64,000 nucleotides of DNA from Lachancea kluyveri NRRL Y-12651. Its lineage: Eukaryota > Ascomycota > Saccharomycetes > Saccharomycetales > Saccharomycetaceae. The position numbers and the translations under genes were made by a program. Under the pieces are notes generated by a model. It ran no database searches. It saw only the letters and a list, made by a program, of their open reading frames with translations, and was not told the DNA's origin. The stretch lies in the NCBI GenBank assembly GCA_000149225.2, contig CM000689.1, positions 1 through 64,000 on the forward strand, given 5' to 3'. The first letter of the stretch is position 1. Every line of letters begins with the position of its first letter. Positions 12,101-22,118 of the stretch are shown piece by piece.

Positions 12101-12777
12101 CGCGGACGCGTGCCTCGGGACCGGACCGCCGCTTTTGCCAAACACCAAAACTGCTCTCAATGCAAATCAACTGGATAACAAGGCGTTATGCATCACGCTC
12201 TGTATAGCGCGTGGTCGGATTTCTGTACACTTTCACTAAGTGGTTATTGTTCGATCTTTGAAAGCAGAAACCGATTCAAAAGAAAGAACAGAATAAAACA
12301 AGAAAAAAAAGGTCGTTTGCGGCGCTCTCCTCCTTACAAAGACAGACAAATTCTGCTCTGTTCGCGTATGCCGCCAGTCGCCCAGCAGCAATAGCTTGTT
12401 TTTCCGTATCTGTACGCTCGGCGGTGCTCCACGGAATACAGGTGCATAAGCCTCTCAGAACCTATTTCTATCACATAATTCTGCGCAAACAGCTACTCAG
12501 GCTACTGCAAACGCTCCACGGAGAATGCCTTACCGTGGTCCTACTTTGTTGGTTTATAGGTGACTAGCTCAAATGGCTTAGTAGAATTTTTTTTTTCTCC
12601 CAGAACCAATTTCAATACGTTTCAGAAGCATTGCGTACTACGCATATAAGAAGAGCTCTTTGGCTTCTGTTTCTGCTGTGTCCAGGTTTTGTTGCCCCAC
12701 TTAGTTCTGAGTAATATCAATCAACAACAGAGTTGGAGGAAAGAAAAGAAAAAAAAAAAGAAAGAAAGAAAGAGAAA
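9185..12777. other. Long gene-free stretch, 3.6 kb
   Basis: No frame here looks like a protein. The longest, 11527-12207 on the plus strand, is low in complexity and matches nothing I recognise. The region holds A-rich runs (9641-9672, 10279-10300, 10663-10700), a TATA-like TATATAAA near 10004, and a GA-rich leader before the RTA1-family gene. A GTTCGAATC word near 11232 lacks the rest of a tRNA. It may hide non-coding RNA or decayed genes. Confidence 0.55.
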
Positions 12778-13677
12778 ATGTCGAGTGAAAGCAGTGACGA
12801 TACCACCTACGCGTACTCACCTACTCGTGTGGGTGCGGGCATTTTTGCCGCTTTATTTGCTACGGCTGTGCTTGTCTTGGCAGCTGAGATATACTACTTT
12901 GCAAGAGACCGCGCCAGGGGGTCTCAGCTCACATCTGAGGAGTCCTTCGAGTCCAAGAAGGAAGGCACTGTGATCCGCACGGTTCCTGCAATGAGTGGTG
13001 CAAGAAATGCGTTCAAATACGTTCCGCTATTGTTAGGATGTATCATGGAAGCCGTTGGGTATGCCGCAAGGGCCGTGTCCAGCTCGGACACTTCTGCTCT
13101 AGCGCCATACATCATCCAGGCAATCCTACTTCTAGTTGCACCCGCCCTAACCGCAGCCACCATCTACATGCTTTTTGGACGGATGCTGGTTCTCTTACGA
13201 TGCACAAGCCTGTCCATCGTGCCCTCCAGGTTTAACACCACCATTTTCGTCGTGGGCGATATTCTCAGCTTCTTTCTGCAAGCTGCGGGGGGCGGAATGA
13301 TGTCACAAGAAGATTCGTCGACTAAAGGCTCAAATCTTGTAGTTGTCGGTCTTTTTGTGCAGATTGTCTTTTTTGGCCTTTTCTTAATCACTGAGGTAAG
13401 ATTCTCCCTCGGTGTAAACTCAGTCTCCCCAGTGTTGGGTCGAGCAGGCAGAACGTGGAAAGTACTGAACTGGTGCCTACTACTTTCTAGCGTATTGATC
13501 CTAATCAGATCCGTCGTGAGAGTTGTTGAATTTATTCAAGGTTTCGATGGATACATAAGCGAGCATGAGGTTTTCATCTATGTTTTTGACGCAGTTCCCA
13601 TGTATCTTGTTGCTGTGTTATTCGCACTTGCCATGCCCTTTGGCAATATTTTTAGGTTGGAAAACGAGTGTTTTTAG
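12778..13677 (+). CDS. RTA1-family seven-transmembrane protein
   Basis: This 299-residue integral membrane protein belongs to the fungal RTA1-like/lipid-translocating family (S. cerevisiae RTA1, RTM1, RSB1, PUG1, 303-354 residues). The protein has about seven hydrophobic segments. It carries the family blocks GCIMEAVGYAAR, IIQAILLLVAPALTAATIYMLFGRM and FVVGDILSFFLQAAGGG. Members influence resistance to toxic lipids or amines and sphingoid-base or porphyrin movement; which applies here cannot be told. The ATG at 12778 follows an A/GA-rich leader, and a TATA-like CATATAAG lies at 12643-12650. In-frame sequence upstream of the ATG begins only with a non-ATG codon and encodes a Lys/Glu string, so it was excluded. 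Confidence 0.9.
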   Translation: MSSESSDDTTYAYSPTRVGAGIFAALFATAVLVLAAEIYYFARDRARGSQLTSEESFESKKEGTVIRTVPAMSGARNAFKYVPLLLGCIMEAVGYAARAVSSSDTSALAPYIIQAILLLVAPALTAATIYMLFGRMLVLLRCTSLSIVPSRFNTTIFVVGDILSFFLQAAGGGMMSQEDSSTKGSNLVVVGLFVQIVFFGLFLITEVRFSLGVNSVSPVLGRAGRTWKVLNWCLLLSSVLILIRSVVRVVEFIQGFDGYISEHEVFIYVFDAVPMYLVAVLFALAMPFGNIFRLENECF

Positions 13678-14180
13678 GTTTTGTAGAGAAGAAATATACA
13701 TTTAAGTGTGGACGCGTCTATTAAACCAAGAACGGTTTTTTGACCGTACCATTATATAACAAGCCACTATTTAGAAAAAGGAAGCCTTTTTCTCTTGTCT
13801 GCTTCGTCTCCTTCTTCTTCTTCTTCTCCTTCCCCTTCTCCTTCTTCTTCATGGGACTAACATTCTTCTCACCAATGTTTATTAAGTGCACAAAAAAAGC
13901 TCCTGCATTTGTGGACTGAGGGCACCGTGTACTGGACCCGGTATTGCTCTGTTGGCTCAAACGCCCGTGGCCGCATAGCCTGTATTGAGTAACAGTTATG
14001 CTAAAGTAATCCTGACAGGACAGTTCTCGAAAGGTACTCCCGACTGTGTACAGCCAGGCATACATACATACATACATACATACATACACGCGTGTAACTC
14101 TCTACCAGAAGACGCATTTAATACTCTCGTTATTCCGGGTCCATTACGGCTATCTGAATCAAGAAGCTGATTAATACGGG

Positions 14181-14212
<32 letters not shown>

Positions 14213-14452
14213 AGCACACGAGCCCATCGAGAAGGAAAATGTGTCGCCCAGCACTTTCCCGATACCTTTTGTTGGCTGTTTAAACTCTGGTGCATCGGGG
14301 CTTTTTGGTTTTTTGCAGGAACGCCGTTCTCCCTCCTCGTCAACTACGGACAGTGCAGCCAAGCGGCTTATAAATACTGCCCACTGGAGACGCTGCACGG
14401 CTGGGTTGAACATGATCCCGCAAAGCAAATAAAAAAGAAAGGCTAACGAGAA
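13678..14452. other. Intergenic region with microsatellite and poly-A
   Basis: This holds the 3' end of the RTA1-family gene and the promoter of the zinc-cluster gene. It has CTT-rich stretches (13806-13850), an (ATAC)n run at about 14058-14088, about 30 A residues at 14180-14211, and a TATA-like TATAAATA at about 14370, some 80 bases before the next ATG. No gene was seen. Confidence 0.6.
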
Positions 14453-16954
14453 ATGAAAAGCTCGGCCCCCACTTCCTCAAAAGTACTTAAAAGACAAAAG
14501 AAACAACCAGACAAGGTTTTTAGAGCTTGTAAGAGTTGCCGCAAGAGGAAGATCAAGTGCAGTGGTTTCCAGCCATGCTCCAACTGTGAGGTGTACAAGT
14601 GTGTCTGCGAGTACAAAGCAAAAAGACCAGCAGCCAAGCTCCCCTTCTACAACAACAACGACAAGGTTATACAAAAGATCGACGCACTACGTGCCAGTGT
14701 TGGGGAGCTAGAGGACGCCACACCTGAGGGTTCCAGTGAACTGGACGAGCTTCTCAGGCTCAATGCAAGCCTTAAGGTTTTTCGCTCGAAGCTGGCTATA
14801 ACCTTGAACTCCGAAACGGTCAGCGAATACAAAGACACCAGTGCCATAGAGATGCAGCTGCTAAACATGGACTCTGTCTCGTTCACCAAGTACGACACGT
14901 ATCGTCTGAACGGGCACTCGCAGCAGCCGTTGAGCTGCCGCTTTGGACTGTACTCCCCAATCCTGTCCATGTCTGTGAGGGGTGTCGGCTGGATGGCAAA
15001 CACACTCCTTTCGTACGCGGATGACACCTCCACCAGACAAAGCCTACATCTGCTATCCAGGTTCTTCGACAGGTGCGCAGTGGATTTGCAAAGCAGCGTC
15101 AAGTCTTGGCTGTCGCCGCTGGACTTTTATCTGCAGGTTCACCACTCCGGACAGTCGTTCCACAGGAACCAGCTCATCCAGGAGATATTCGGTAGCATAC
15201 CGATGGAGCTGAGGTCAAAATGTGGAGACCTGCCAAATCTTGACGATCTTCATCCTTATCGTGCGTTTCGGTACTCTGTGCAGCTTTTGGCGAAACATCA
15301 CAAGATGGTCTTTGAACGCGCGCAGAACATGTGCGACTTTTCGTACATCTTTGAATATTTCACCAAGTACGAGGAGCTGATTTCGACTCTGTGCGTGGAG
15401 TTTTTCCAGCAGTCTTTATTTACAGAACTGCACAACATAGACTACATCGAGTCTCTGCTGTCCCTGGTCGAAAATCGGTACTGGATAGAAGAGACGTTTA
15501 CAATAGGGAAGATGATCTCTATCATTACCAGGCTCGGCCAGGACAGCGGGTTGAGCCGGTGGGAGTATTATCTGGGATGCGATGAAGAGACCGCAGACAA
15601 GCGCCGGCAGCTGTGGTGGGGCTGCTGTCGGTGGGACTCATGGTATTCAGTCACCACAGGAAAGCCGCCGCTAGTAGACCTCGAGACCGCGGCGTGTTTG
15701 TTCCCAAAAGGCGTCATGCAGCTCGGTGTTGACGACTCGATGGATTACGAGGCGCTAGTGTTCCACGCCAAGTTGAAATCTGGCAGCGTGGAGAGCGTTA
15801 TTTGCTTTGGGTACATCCTGATCTCAAAGATCGTTGGCAAGTTTTTCTCTACACTGCTGTACCACCACCGGTTCACAAACTACAGAATTTACTCCGGGCA
15901 GCCGTCACTGGATCTAGAAAGCATAGAGGCCGAATTGGCATCAAGAGTCTTTCACTTCAAGGTGGTGTTTGAAAGGATGGCGGACAAGTTTGCGCCATTC
16001 TTTCAAGCCCATATGCACGAGGACTCTGTTTTTGAGCTTTTTGTACAAATGGCGTACACGCGATCCAGCTGTTTCATAGCGGCAGAAAGCCTGGTTTTCA
16101 GAATAAGAACTGTTGTGGGGAATAACTGCAGGCCACAACTCGAGGAGTGTTTGAAACAGTGCAAAGAGACTGCCTTTTGCTCTTCAAAGGACGTTCTAGC
16201 TAAAACTCTGCAGGTGGTCAACGTGTACACGCTCTGGAAGGCAATCATCCCGGTCTTGGCGATGTTTGTAAACGTCTCCTGCAATCTGATCGAAGACCCA
16301 GCGAAAAATCCAATATACCATCTGGCTCTGCTATGTAGCGTGGCTGCCCACTTCAGGTGGCCTGCCAGAGACAAGCCGTGCGTCACCGACCGGTATGTTA
16401 AAAAGCTGCACCACAAGGTGAAGAACGGTGCAACGTGCTTCATGGTGATTACCAGAATGTGCCTGCAAGCATATACAAAGTCCCAGGGTGTCACGCAGCC
16501 TGACCTGCTGAATCGTATGAAAGAAGTCAACCCGTTCTGCGTTCCCACGTGTAAAGGTCTACTGGACATAAACTCAAGTTTGCTGAAGGATCTTTTTGAC
16601 AACCAGGTACAATCCAGCAACCACACCAATATTTTGCAGTACCTCCAGAACGCAACTGGGACCCAGCTGGACGACACAGACATGGCCAATACAAACCTTG
16701 CAGACTCGAGTGGTTACATCCAAAGCTCATCGTTTCCTTCTCTCCTGTCTATGACTACTGCCACCGCTGCAACCACCGCTGCTGCCACCACTGGTGCCAC
16801 CACTACTGCCACCACTACTGCCACCGGTTTTGACGACTCTTCAAGTACGACTGCGTGCCCCGAATTGTACACCGCTTTCTGGTTCGATGTTATGGGTTTT
16901 GACATCATGACAGACCCGTTACTGCAACAAGACCAGCATGATGGGGAGGTTTAA
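14453..16954 (+). CDS. Zn2Cys6 fungal transcription factor
   Basis: This 833-residue nuclear regulator starts with a binuclear zinc cluster: Cys26, 29, 36, 42, 45 and 52 in the canonical C-x2-C-x6-C-x5-C-x2-C-x6-C spacing, with an extra Cys50 and flanking basic residues. A short linker with coiled-coil character follows (about residues 75-110). The large middle region has the fungal_trans feature LWWGCCRWDSWYSVTTGKPP near residue 385. The C-tail carries a Thr/Ala repeat (about 765-795) and an acidic hydrophobic end that could activate transcription. The family regulates sugar, amino-acid or drug responses. Its specific orthologue is not recognised. The RTA1-family gene upstream and the ADH6-type gene downstream are candidate targets by position only. 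Confidence 0.9.
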   Translation: MKSSAPTSSKVLKRQKKQPDKVFRACKSCRKRKIKCSGFQPCSNCEVYKCVCEYKAKRPAAKLPFYNNNDKVIQKIDALRASVGELEDATPEGSSELDELLRLNASLKVFRSKLAITLNSETVSEYKDTSAIEMQLLNMDSVSFTKYDTYRLNGHSQQPLSCRFGLYSPILSMSVRGVGWMANTLLSYADDTSTRQSLHLLSRFFDRCAVDLQSSVKSWLSPLDFYLQVHHSGQSFHRNQLIQEIFGSIPMELRSKCGDLPNLDDLHPYRAFRYSVQLLAKHHKMVFERAQNMCDFSYIFEYFTKYEELISTLCVEFFQQSLFTELHNIDYIESLLSLVENRYWIEETFTIGKMISIITRLGQDSGLSRWEYYLGCDEETADKRRQLWWGCCRWDSWYSVTTGKPPLVDLETAACLFPKGVMQLGVDDSMDYEALVFHAKLKSGSVESVICFGYILISKIVGKFFSTLLYHHRFTNYRIYSGQPSLDLESIEAELASRVFHFKVVFERMADKFAPFFQAHMHEDSVFELFVQMAYTRSSCFIAAESLVFRIRTVVGNNCRPQLEECLKQCKETAFCSSKDVLAKTLQVVNVYTLWKAIIPVLAMFVNVSCNLIEDPAKNPIYHLALLCSVAAHFRWPARDKPCVTDRYVKKLHHKVKNGATCFMVITRMCLQAYTKSQGVTQPDLLNRMKEVNPFCVPTCKGLLDINSSLLKDLFDNQVQSSNHTNILQYLQNATGTQLDDTDMANTNLADSSGYIQSSSFPSLLSMTTATAATTAAATTGATTTATTTATGFDDSSSTTACPELYTAFWFDVMGFDIMTDPLLQQDQHDGEV

Positions 16955-17428
16955 TGCAGCTAGAAAGCGGAAAGCAAAACTCGGTATGGCGTTCGATACA
17001 CGCTTTTTCCAGGCCCCATGCACTTGCATGCACTGTTCAGATCCACAGCCTTTCAAGCCAGAGCCCAATATAAAAAACGTGTAGATGGAACGGACAAACC
17101 AGCATGGACTTTTCAAGCGGACGCCATTACATTGGTTTGTGCAGCACTGTTTCTCGGTGCTGGAAACCGAAAACCCGTTATTACTACGTCGCATCCTCTG
17201 TGTTCCTGTATCGAGGATACCAGAGCCACATGGACTATATCTCATAGGCTCAAATATTTAACATATCTGCACAGACTGAAGGCGCATTCAAAGCACAAGT
17301 ATTACGGAAAAGGCATCCTCTCTTTGTGCATTCCAAGCAAGTGCCTAGACATATCAGTGTAAAATCCAAATACTTGTGCATGTTTCTACCACATCTATTT
17401 ACTTATATATGTACATGAATGCGCATAC

Positions 17429-18508
17429 TTAACGAAACTCCTTATCAAACCCAACCAATGTAAATCTGTACTTGACGTCACCCTTGTCCATCCTTTCAAA
17501 CGCTTCGCGAACACCCTTCTCACCAACCGGCAGGGTTTCCACCCATATCTTTAGATTCTTTTCCGAAACCAACTGCAACAGCTGAATTATTTCTTTACGC
17601 GAACCAAGGCCGCTGTTTGAAATTGACACACCAAGCAAACCTAATGGTTTCAAAACCAGCCTTTCGGATTGTTCTGGCACGGAAATAGACACGATCTTGC
17701 CGCCGATCTTCATGACCCTGGACATCTTGTCAAAGTCCACATCGGTTAGCGAGCTGGCGCAAACAACAACCAGGTCAAATGTATCAAAGTACTTTTGGGA
17801 CCAGTTTTCTTCCTCCTTGGTGGCAATAAAGTGGTCGGCGCCCAGTTTGGAAGCGTCCTCTTTCTTGGCAGACGAACGGGAGATGGCGTACACCTCGGCG
17901 CCCATGGCCTTGGCGAATATCAATCCCATGTGCCCGATACCACCAATACCGACAATACCAACCTTTTTACCAGGACCACAGCCGTTTCTTGAAAGAGGAG
18001 AGTAGACAGTGATACCCCCGCACAATAGAGGGGCTGCCAAATGTGTAGGAATGTTTTCTGGAATAGGAATCACAAAGTGCTCGTGACACCTGATGTGAGA
18101 CGCATAACCACCCTGGCTCACGTAACCGTCCTCGTATGGCTGGCTGTAAGTGGTGACAAACTTGGGGCAGTATGGCTCATTGTCGCTCTTGCAGCGGTCA
18201 CATTTCAAGCACGAGTACACTTGTGCACCGACACCTACACGGTCACCGATTTTAACACCGGTGTGACACTTTGGGCCCACACGAACAACGCGGCCAATCA
18301 CCTCGTGGCCAACAACCAGAGGCTTTTGGGTGTCGCCCCAGTGACCAGCTGCGCAGTGCACGTCACTGCCACACACACCACAGGCGTCGATCTCGATGTC
18401 GACGTCGTTGTCGTAGAATGGCTTTGGATCGTACTCAATCTTCTTGGGGTCTTTCCAGTCCTTGTGGTCTAAAACAGCAATACCTTGGAACTTTTCTGGA
18501 TAGGACAT
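17429..18508 (-). CDS. ADH6: NADPH-dependent alcohol dehydrogenase, cinnamyl type (ADH6/ADH7)
   Basis: This 359-residue zinc-containing medium-chain dehydrogenase reduces a broad range of aldehydes (cinnamaldehyde, veratraldehyde, furfural-like compounds) with NADPH in the cytosol. It aligns over its whole length with S. cerevisiae Adh6 (360 residues). It contains the catalytic-zinc region CGVCGSDVHCAAGHWG, the GHE motif (VVGHEVIG), four structural-zinc cysteines in CLKCDRCKSDNEPYC, and the nucleotide-binding GIVGIGGIG. A Ser-Arg-Ser patch after the Rossmann fold (YAISRSSAKK) fits NADPH preference. The ATG at 18508 gives MSYPEKF, as in Adh6. A TATA box (complement of CTTTTATA) sits about 90 bases upstream. 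ADH7 is an equally close paralogue in S. cerevisiae. Confidence 0.96.
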   Translation of the reverse strand: MSYPEKFQGIAVLDHKDWKDPKKIEYDPKPFYDNDVDIEIDACGVCGSDVHCAAGHWGDTQKPLVVGHEVIGRVVRVGPKCHTGVKIGDRVGVGAQVYSCLKCDRCKSDNEPYCPKFVTTYSQPYEDGYVSQGGYASHIRCHEHFVIPIPENIPTHLAAPLLCGGITVYSPLSRNGCGPGKKVGIVGIGGIGHMGLIFAKAMGAEVYAISRSSAKKEDASKLGADHFIATKEEENWSQKYFDTFDLVVVCASSLTDVDFDKMSRVMKIGGKIVSISVPEQSERLVLKPLGLLGVSISNSGLGSRKEIIQLLQLVSEKNLKIWVETLPVGEKGVREAFERMDKGDVKYRFTLVGFDKEFR

Positions 18509-20074
18509 GTTTGTGTTTTCTTTGTTTCGAGTAATGACTTGTAGGCAGGACCGCGAACCAGAGACAATAGCTACAAGGTGTCACGGTGGTTTGCTTTTAT
18601 ACAATTCCTTCCACCGTGACAGGCACTACCTACAACGTTTGAAAACGTCTTGGATTAGTAATGCGCATTTGGTTCCGCCATATCCGAGTACGGTGGGGCT
18701 GGTTTCTTGCATTTTTTTTTTTTTTGGTCTTCCTTCTTCTTCTCTCTTTCTTTTTTTTCCTTATCCGCGAGCAGCTTCCGTTCCGTTGTCCTAGAACCTT
18801 CGCAACTAGTATCCGACGTGCGTGTATTTCCCAATTGTATTGCTTTTTTTTCCTCGTATCCGTTCCATAGGCAGAAAAACGCCCGAAATTCTGACATATT
18901 GGCTCTAGATGTGATTTCTAATCACAAAAGAATAAGAGAAAAAGAACCCATTGGAAAAACTGTTTGTCTTCAGCAGCAATAGGCGTTCCTCGCTCAGCGC
19001 ACAGCGTACCGGCCTCGTGCGTTTTAGGAACGCCAAATAGTACTGTGCTACGCCGCTAGTCTTGGGGATTGTGCTGGCGCAGTGTTCCTAAGACTTATTT
19101 GCCACCTATGGCACGTAAACGCTATTTGCCAGTCTTCCGGCAACTCCAATCTTTTCCGAGGGGGGAAAGCTTCACAGCTCCAGTTTTTAGTAAAAAGGCA
19201 CTAAACATATGCGTCTGTTTTACAAGAATTTTGCTATGCATTTCCATCTAGATTTGCACGCACAGTCGGCGGATACAGGAGAAGCAGAAATGCAGAATCC
19301 CAAAACACATGTCTCAACGCTTTCTACCGGCAACAACGCTTCATGTTTTCCAACAGCCCTGAAAAGTTCGTGTAATGTATAACTAAGTTAAAGGCGTTTA
19401 CCGACCGCCTCACTCGATGAGCGGCTATCCTCACACGCGTCGTGGAATTTGGCGCAAACACCTGACGCAAAGTCGGATCTCCAGTCCCCCATACAGCACA
19501 GCGTTTGCTTGGTTGTGACCTCTGTGCTATAGAGAAACCTGGAATTTATAGAATGTACGATTCTTGGTTGTTTTTTTTTTTCGTGTTTTTCTTCCATCTG
19601 CATTCGCATCAACTTTCGGTCGAGCTTATACAGAGTCGTGCTCCTTTGCTGTTGTATCTTTACGCAATAATGCCCGCACGTTAGCTTGCCGTACTAGCAC
19701 GACTCCATAGAGCCTGTCATCACTCGAACTTGCCCGTCAAAATCTTTGTCAAGGGAATATGCTTTGTATCGACAGCTGGTCTCTCATCTTTCGATGTAAC
19801 AACGGTGTCTGCTCACGGCTGACTACGTGGTCTCTCATCAAACGCGCCGCGCCCCCTCCCGGGTAATTCCATGTCTCGCCGTAACCTCGCGCTGGCAGCA
19901 CAATGTAGAGAAAGAAAGGGTGTGCCAGCCGCTATCAGAAATCCGCACCGAGCAGAAGACTGTGAGCAAATTTAACAGCTTAATAGATATAAAGGTCGTT
20001 TTTCTTGCACCTTTCGAAGACCTCTACTTTTGTACACCATATTGTCGAATAAAATCTGGCAGAATAATGCTGCT
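18509..20074. other. Intergenic region, 1.5 kb, divergent promoters
   Basis: No convincing gene. It holds T-rich runs at 18710-18760 and 19572-19582, and must contain the promoters of the ADH6-type gene (minus) and the broken transporter (plus). Small frames are not protein-like. Confidence 0.55.
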
Positions 20075-21806
20075 ATGATCGATAGGTCTTTTATTACTAA
20101 CTCGACCAGAAATCGCGATGGCAAATCCAGGAAGAATGCAGGCCTGTACACAGAGAACAGCGGCAGGGCTAGTGACTGCACCGGTGACACCGACTACAAT
20201 GCTGGCAAAAACGACCTAGTCTCCCAAGAGGTTGTGGGGGTGAAAGCAAACGATGACCAAACCCCCCCTCTCTTTCCAATGGACCCAATCCTGGGTGCCG
20301 GAGACGAGCGCGAACTGAACACGCTTGCCATTTGGAGCGTGCTAAGAGAAAACTGGAAGCTGGTACTGATGTGCCTGGGAATCTCGTTCACTGGTTTTTA
20401 CTTTGGTTACGACACGGGCACGATTGGTGGTATAACAAGCATGCAACCGTGGCTGAAGCGGTTTGGGCACTACAACGCCGAGCTGGGCGAGTACGAGATG
20501 CAGACCATCATCACCGGACTCGTGGTGTCTGCCTTCCACATCGGATGCATCGTGGGTGGGTTCACCATCGCAAGGCTTTCTGATAAGCTGGGGAGACGGG
20601 TGCCGATTGCCATTGCGTGTGTGCTGTACATGGTCGGGCTGGCCGTCCAGATGTGCAGCACCAGGTGGTACCAGTTCATGATCGGGCGGATCATCACCGG
20701 GCTGACAATTGGGGCTAACGCGGTTTTGACACCGATGTTTCTCTCAGAGATCTCGTTGCCCAGCATCAGGGGGCGTGATTGTCAACTTTTACCAAATCTT
20801 CATCACACACGGCATTCTAGTGGGATACATCGTGGACTATGCGTCCAAGGAAACGTACAAAAACAACGATAACAAGATGTGGAGACTGCCTTTGATTGGT
20901 GGTTACGTGTTTTCGGTGGTGATTTTGCCGGTGTTGGCATTCGTGCCGGAATCGCCACGGTACCTGATCCAGCATGAAAGGTTTGAGGAGGCCAAAAAGT
21001 GTATTTCCCGGCTAAAGGGCAGGTGTGGGGTGGTACTGGAGGACACGGATGACGAAATAACGTACGTCGATGAGGTGGAGGAGGAGTTCCAGGTCTTGAA
21101 GGCGGTTTACCAGTACCAAGAGAACCAGCATAATCGCACGAGCTTTTGGACGCTGTTTAGCAAACGGTACATCAAGAGAACTATTTCCGGCATGTGTATC
21201 ATGGGGTTCCAGCAGCTGACCGGTGTGGACTACTTTCTATACTATGGGACAAGGTTGTTCAAGTCCGTGGGCCTGGACGACTCTTATGTGACGTCGATCA
21301 TCTTTGGCGCGATCCTTTCCATAATGGCGTATGTGGCCATCTCTATTGCGGACCACGTGGGCAGAAAGCGCGGACTGCTCTATGGCTCAGTCGGGCTTTT
21401 CGTCTGCTTGATGGTGTTTTCCACTGTGGGGGTTGTGATGGTTGACCACGGCAAATCGGGCAGCAATGATACAAAGGTGTCTGGTGCGATCATGATCGTG
21501 TTTGCATGTCTATTCTTGGTAATGTACTGTAGCTCGTGGGCTGCTATCGCCCCCGTGCTGATCAGCGAGATTTTCACGTTGGAAATCAAGTCCAGAGCCA
21601 TGGCACTTTCCATCTCCTTCAACTGGGGTGCAAACTTTTTCATTGCGCTGTGCACACCGATCGTTACCGCAAAGATCGGGTATGGTTTTGGCTACGTGTT
21701 TGCCGGGTGCATAGTGGCGTCGGTGGTTTTTGTCCATTTCATGTTGCCAGAGACCAAGGCCATGACGCTTGAGGAGATCGATGACTACTATGAGGGAAGG
21801 AGTTAA
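20075..21806 (+). pseudogene. Sugar transporter (MFS) with a single-base frameshift
   Basis: Two overlapping frames form one HXT-like sugar-porter protein of about 575 residues. The first runs from the ATG at 20075 and ends in SEISLPSIRG. The second continues with VNFYQIFITHGILVGYIVDY through PESPRYL, QQLTGVDYFLYYGTRLF, DHVGRKRG and PETKAMTLEE to the normal C-terminus at 21806. The break lies in a run of five G at 20769-20773, where the reading needs four. All other codons look healthy and no further stop was seen, so this is a very recent mutation, a polymorphic null allele, or a sequencing error in a homopolymer. GVDYFLYYGT in place of the [13 protein letters not shown] suggests a divergent subfamily. 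The substrate is unknown. Confidence 0.88.
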
Positions 21807-22118
21807 CGTGGCGGTTTTGTTGCGCCCACGACACGATTTTACTGCGCTACTTCGTACATGTATATAGAATTTATTCTGATTCCATTTTTCGCTTATTCTT
21901 GCTCGCTTTTTTTCTCCTGTAATACCCTGCTTTACTGGTTGGGTGCGAGGCCCAACTAGGTAAGCTGGGCGCGCTTTCGCGTCACCCCGTTCAATATCCA
22001 AATAATTAATATACTGTATTTAAAAAGTCAAAATCAAAATCAAAATCAAAATCAAAATAACAGCGAAATACAAAAAAAATAAAAATATTTGGAAAACAAA
22101 TCAATAGTCAATCACCAG

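Noticed and set aside
11527-12207. 226-residue frame in the 3.6-kb gap
   Set aside because: It starts at a non-ATG codon or a poor context, is Phe/Ser/Arg-rich without domain features, and overlaps antisense frames of equal quality.
20775-21806. Second half of the transporter as an independent gene
   Set aside because: It lacks the first membrane segments and continues exactly where the upstream frame stops; a single frameshifted gene explains both.
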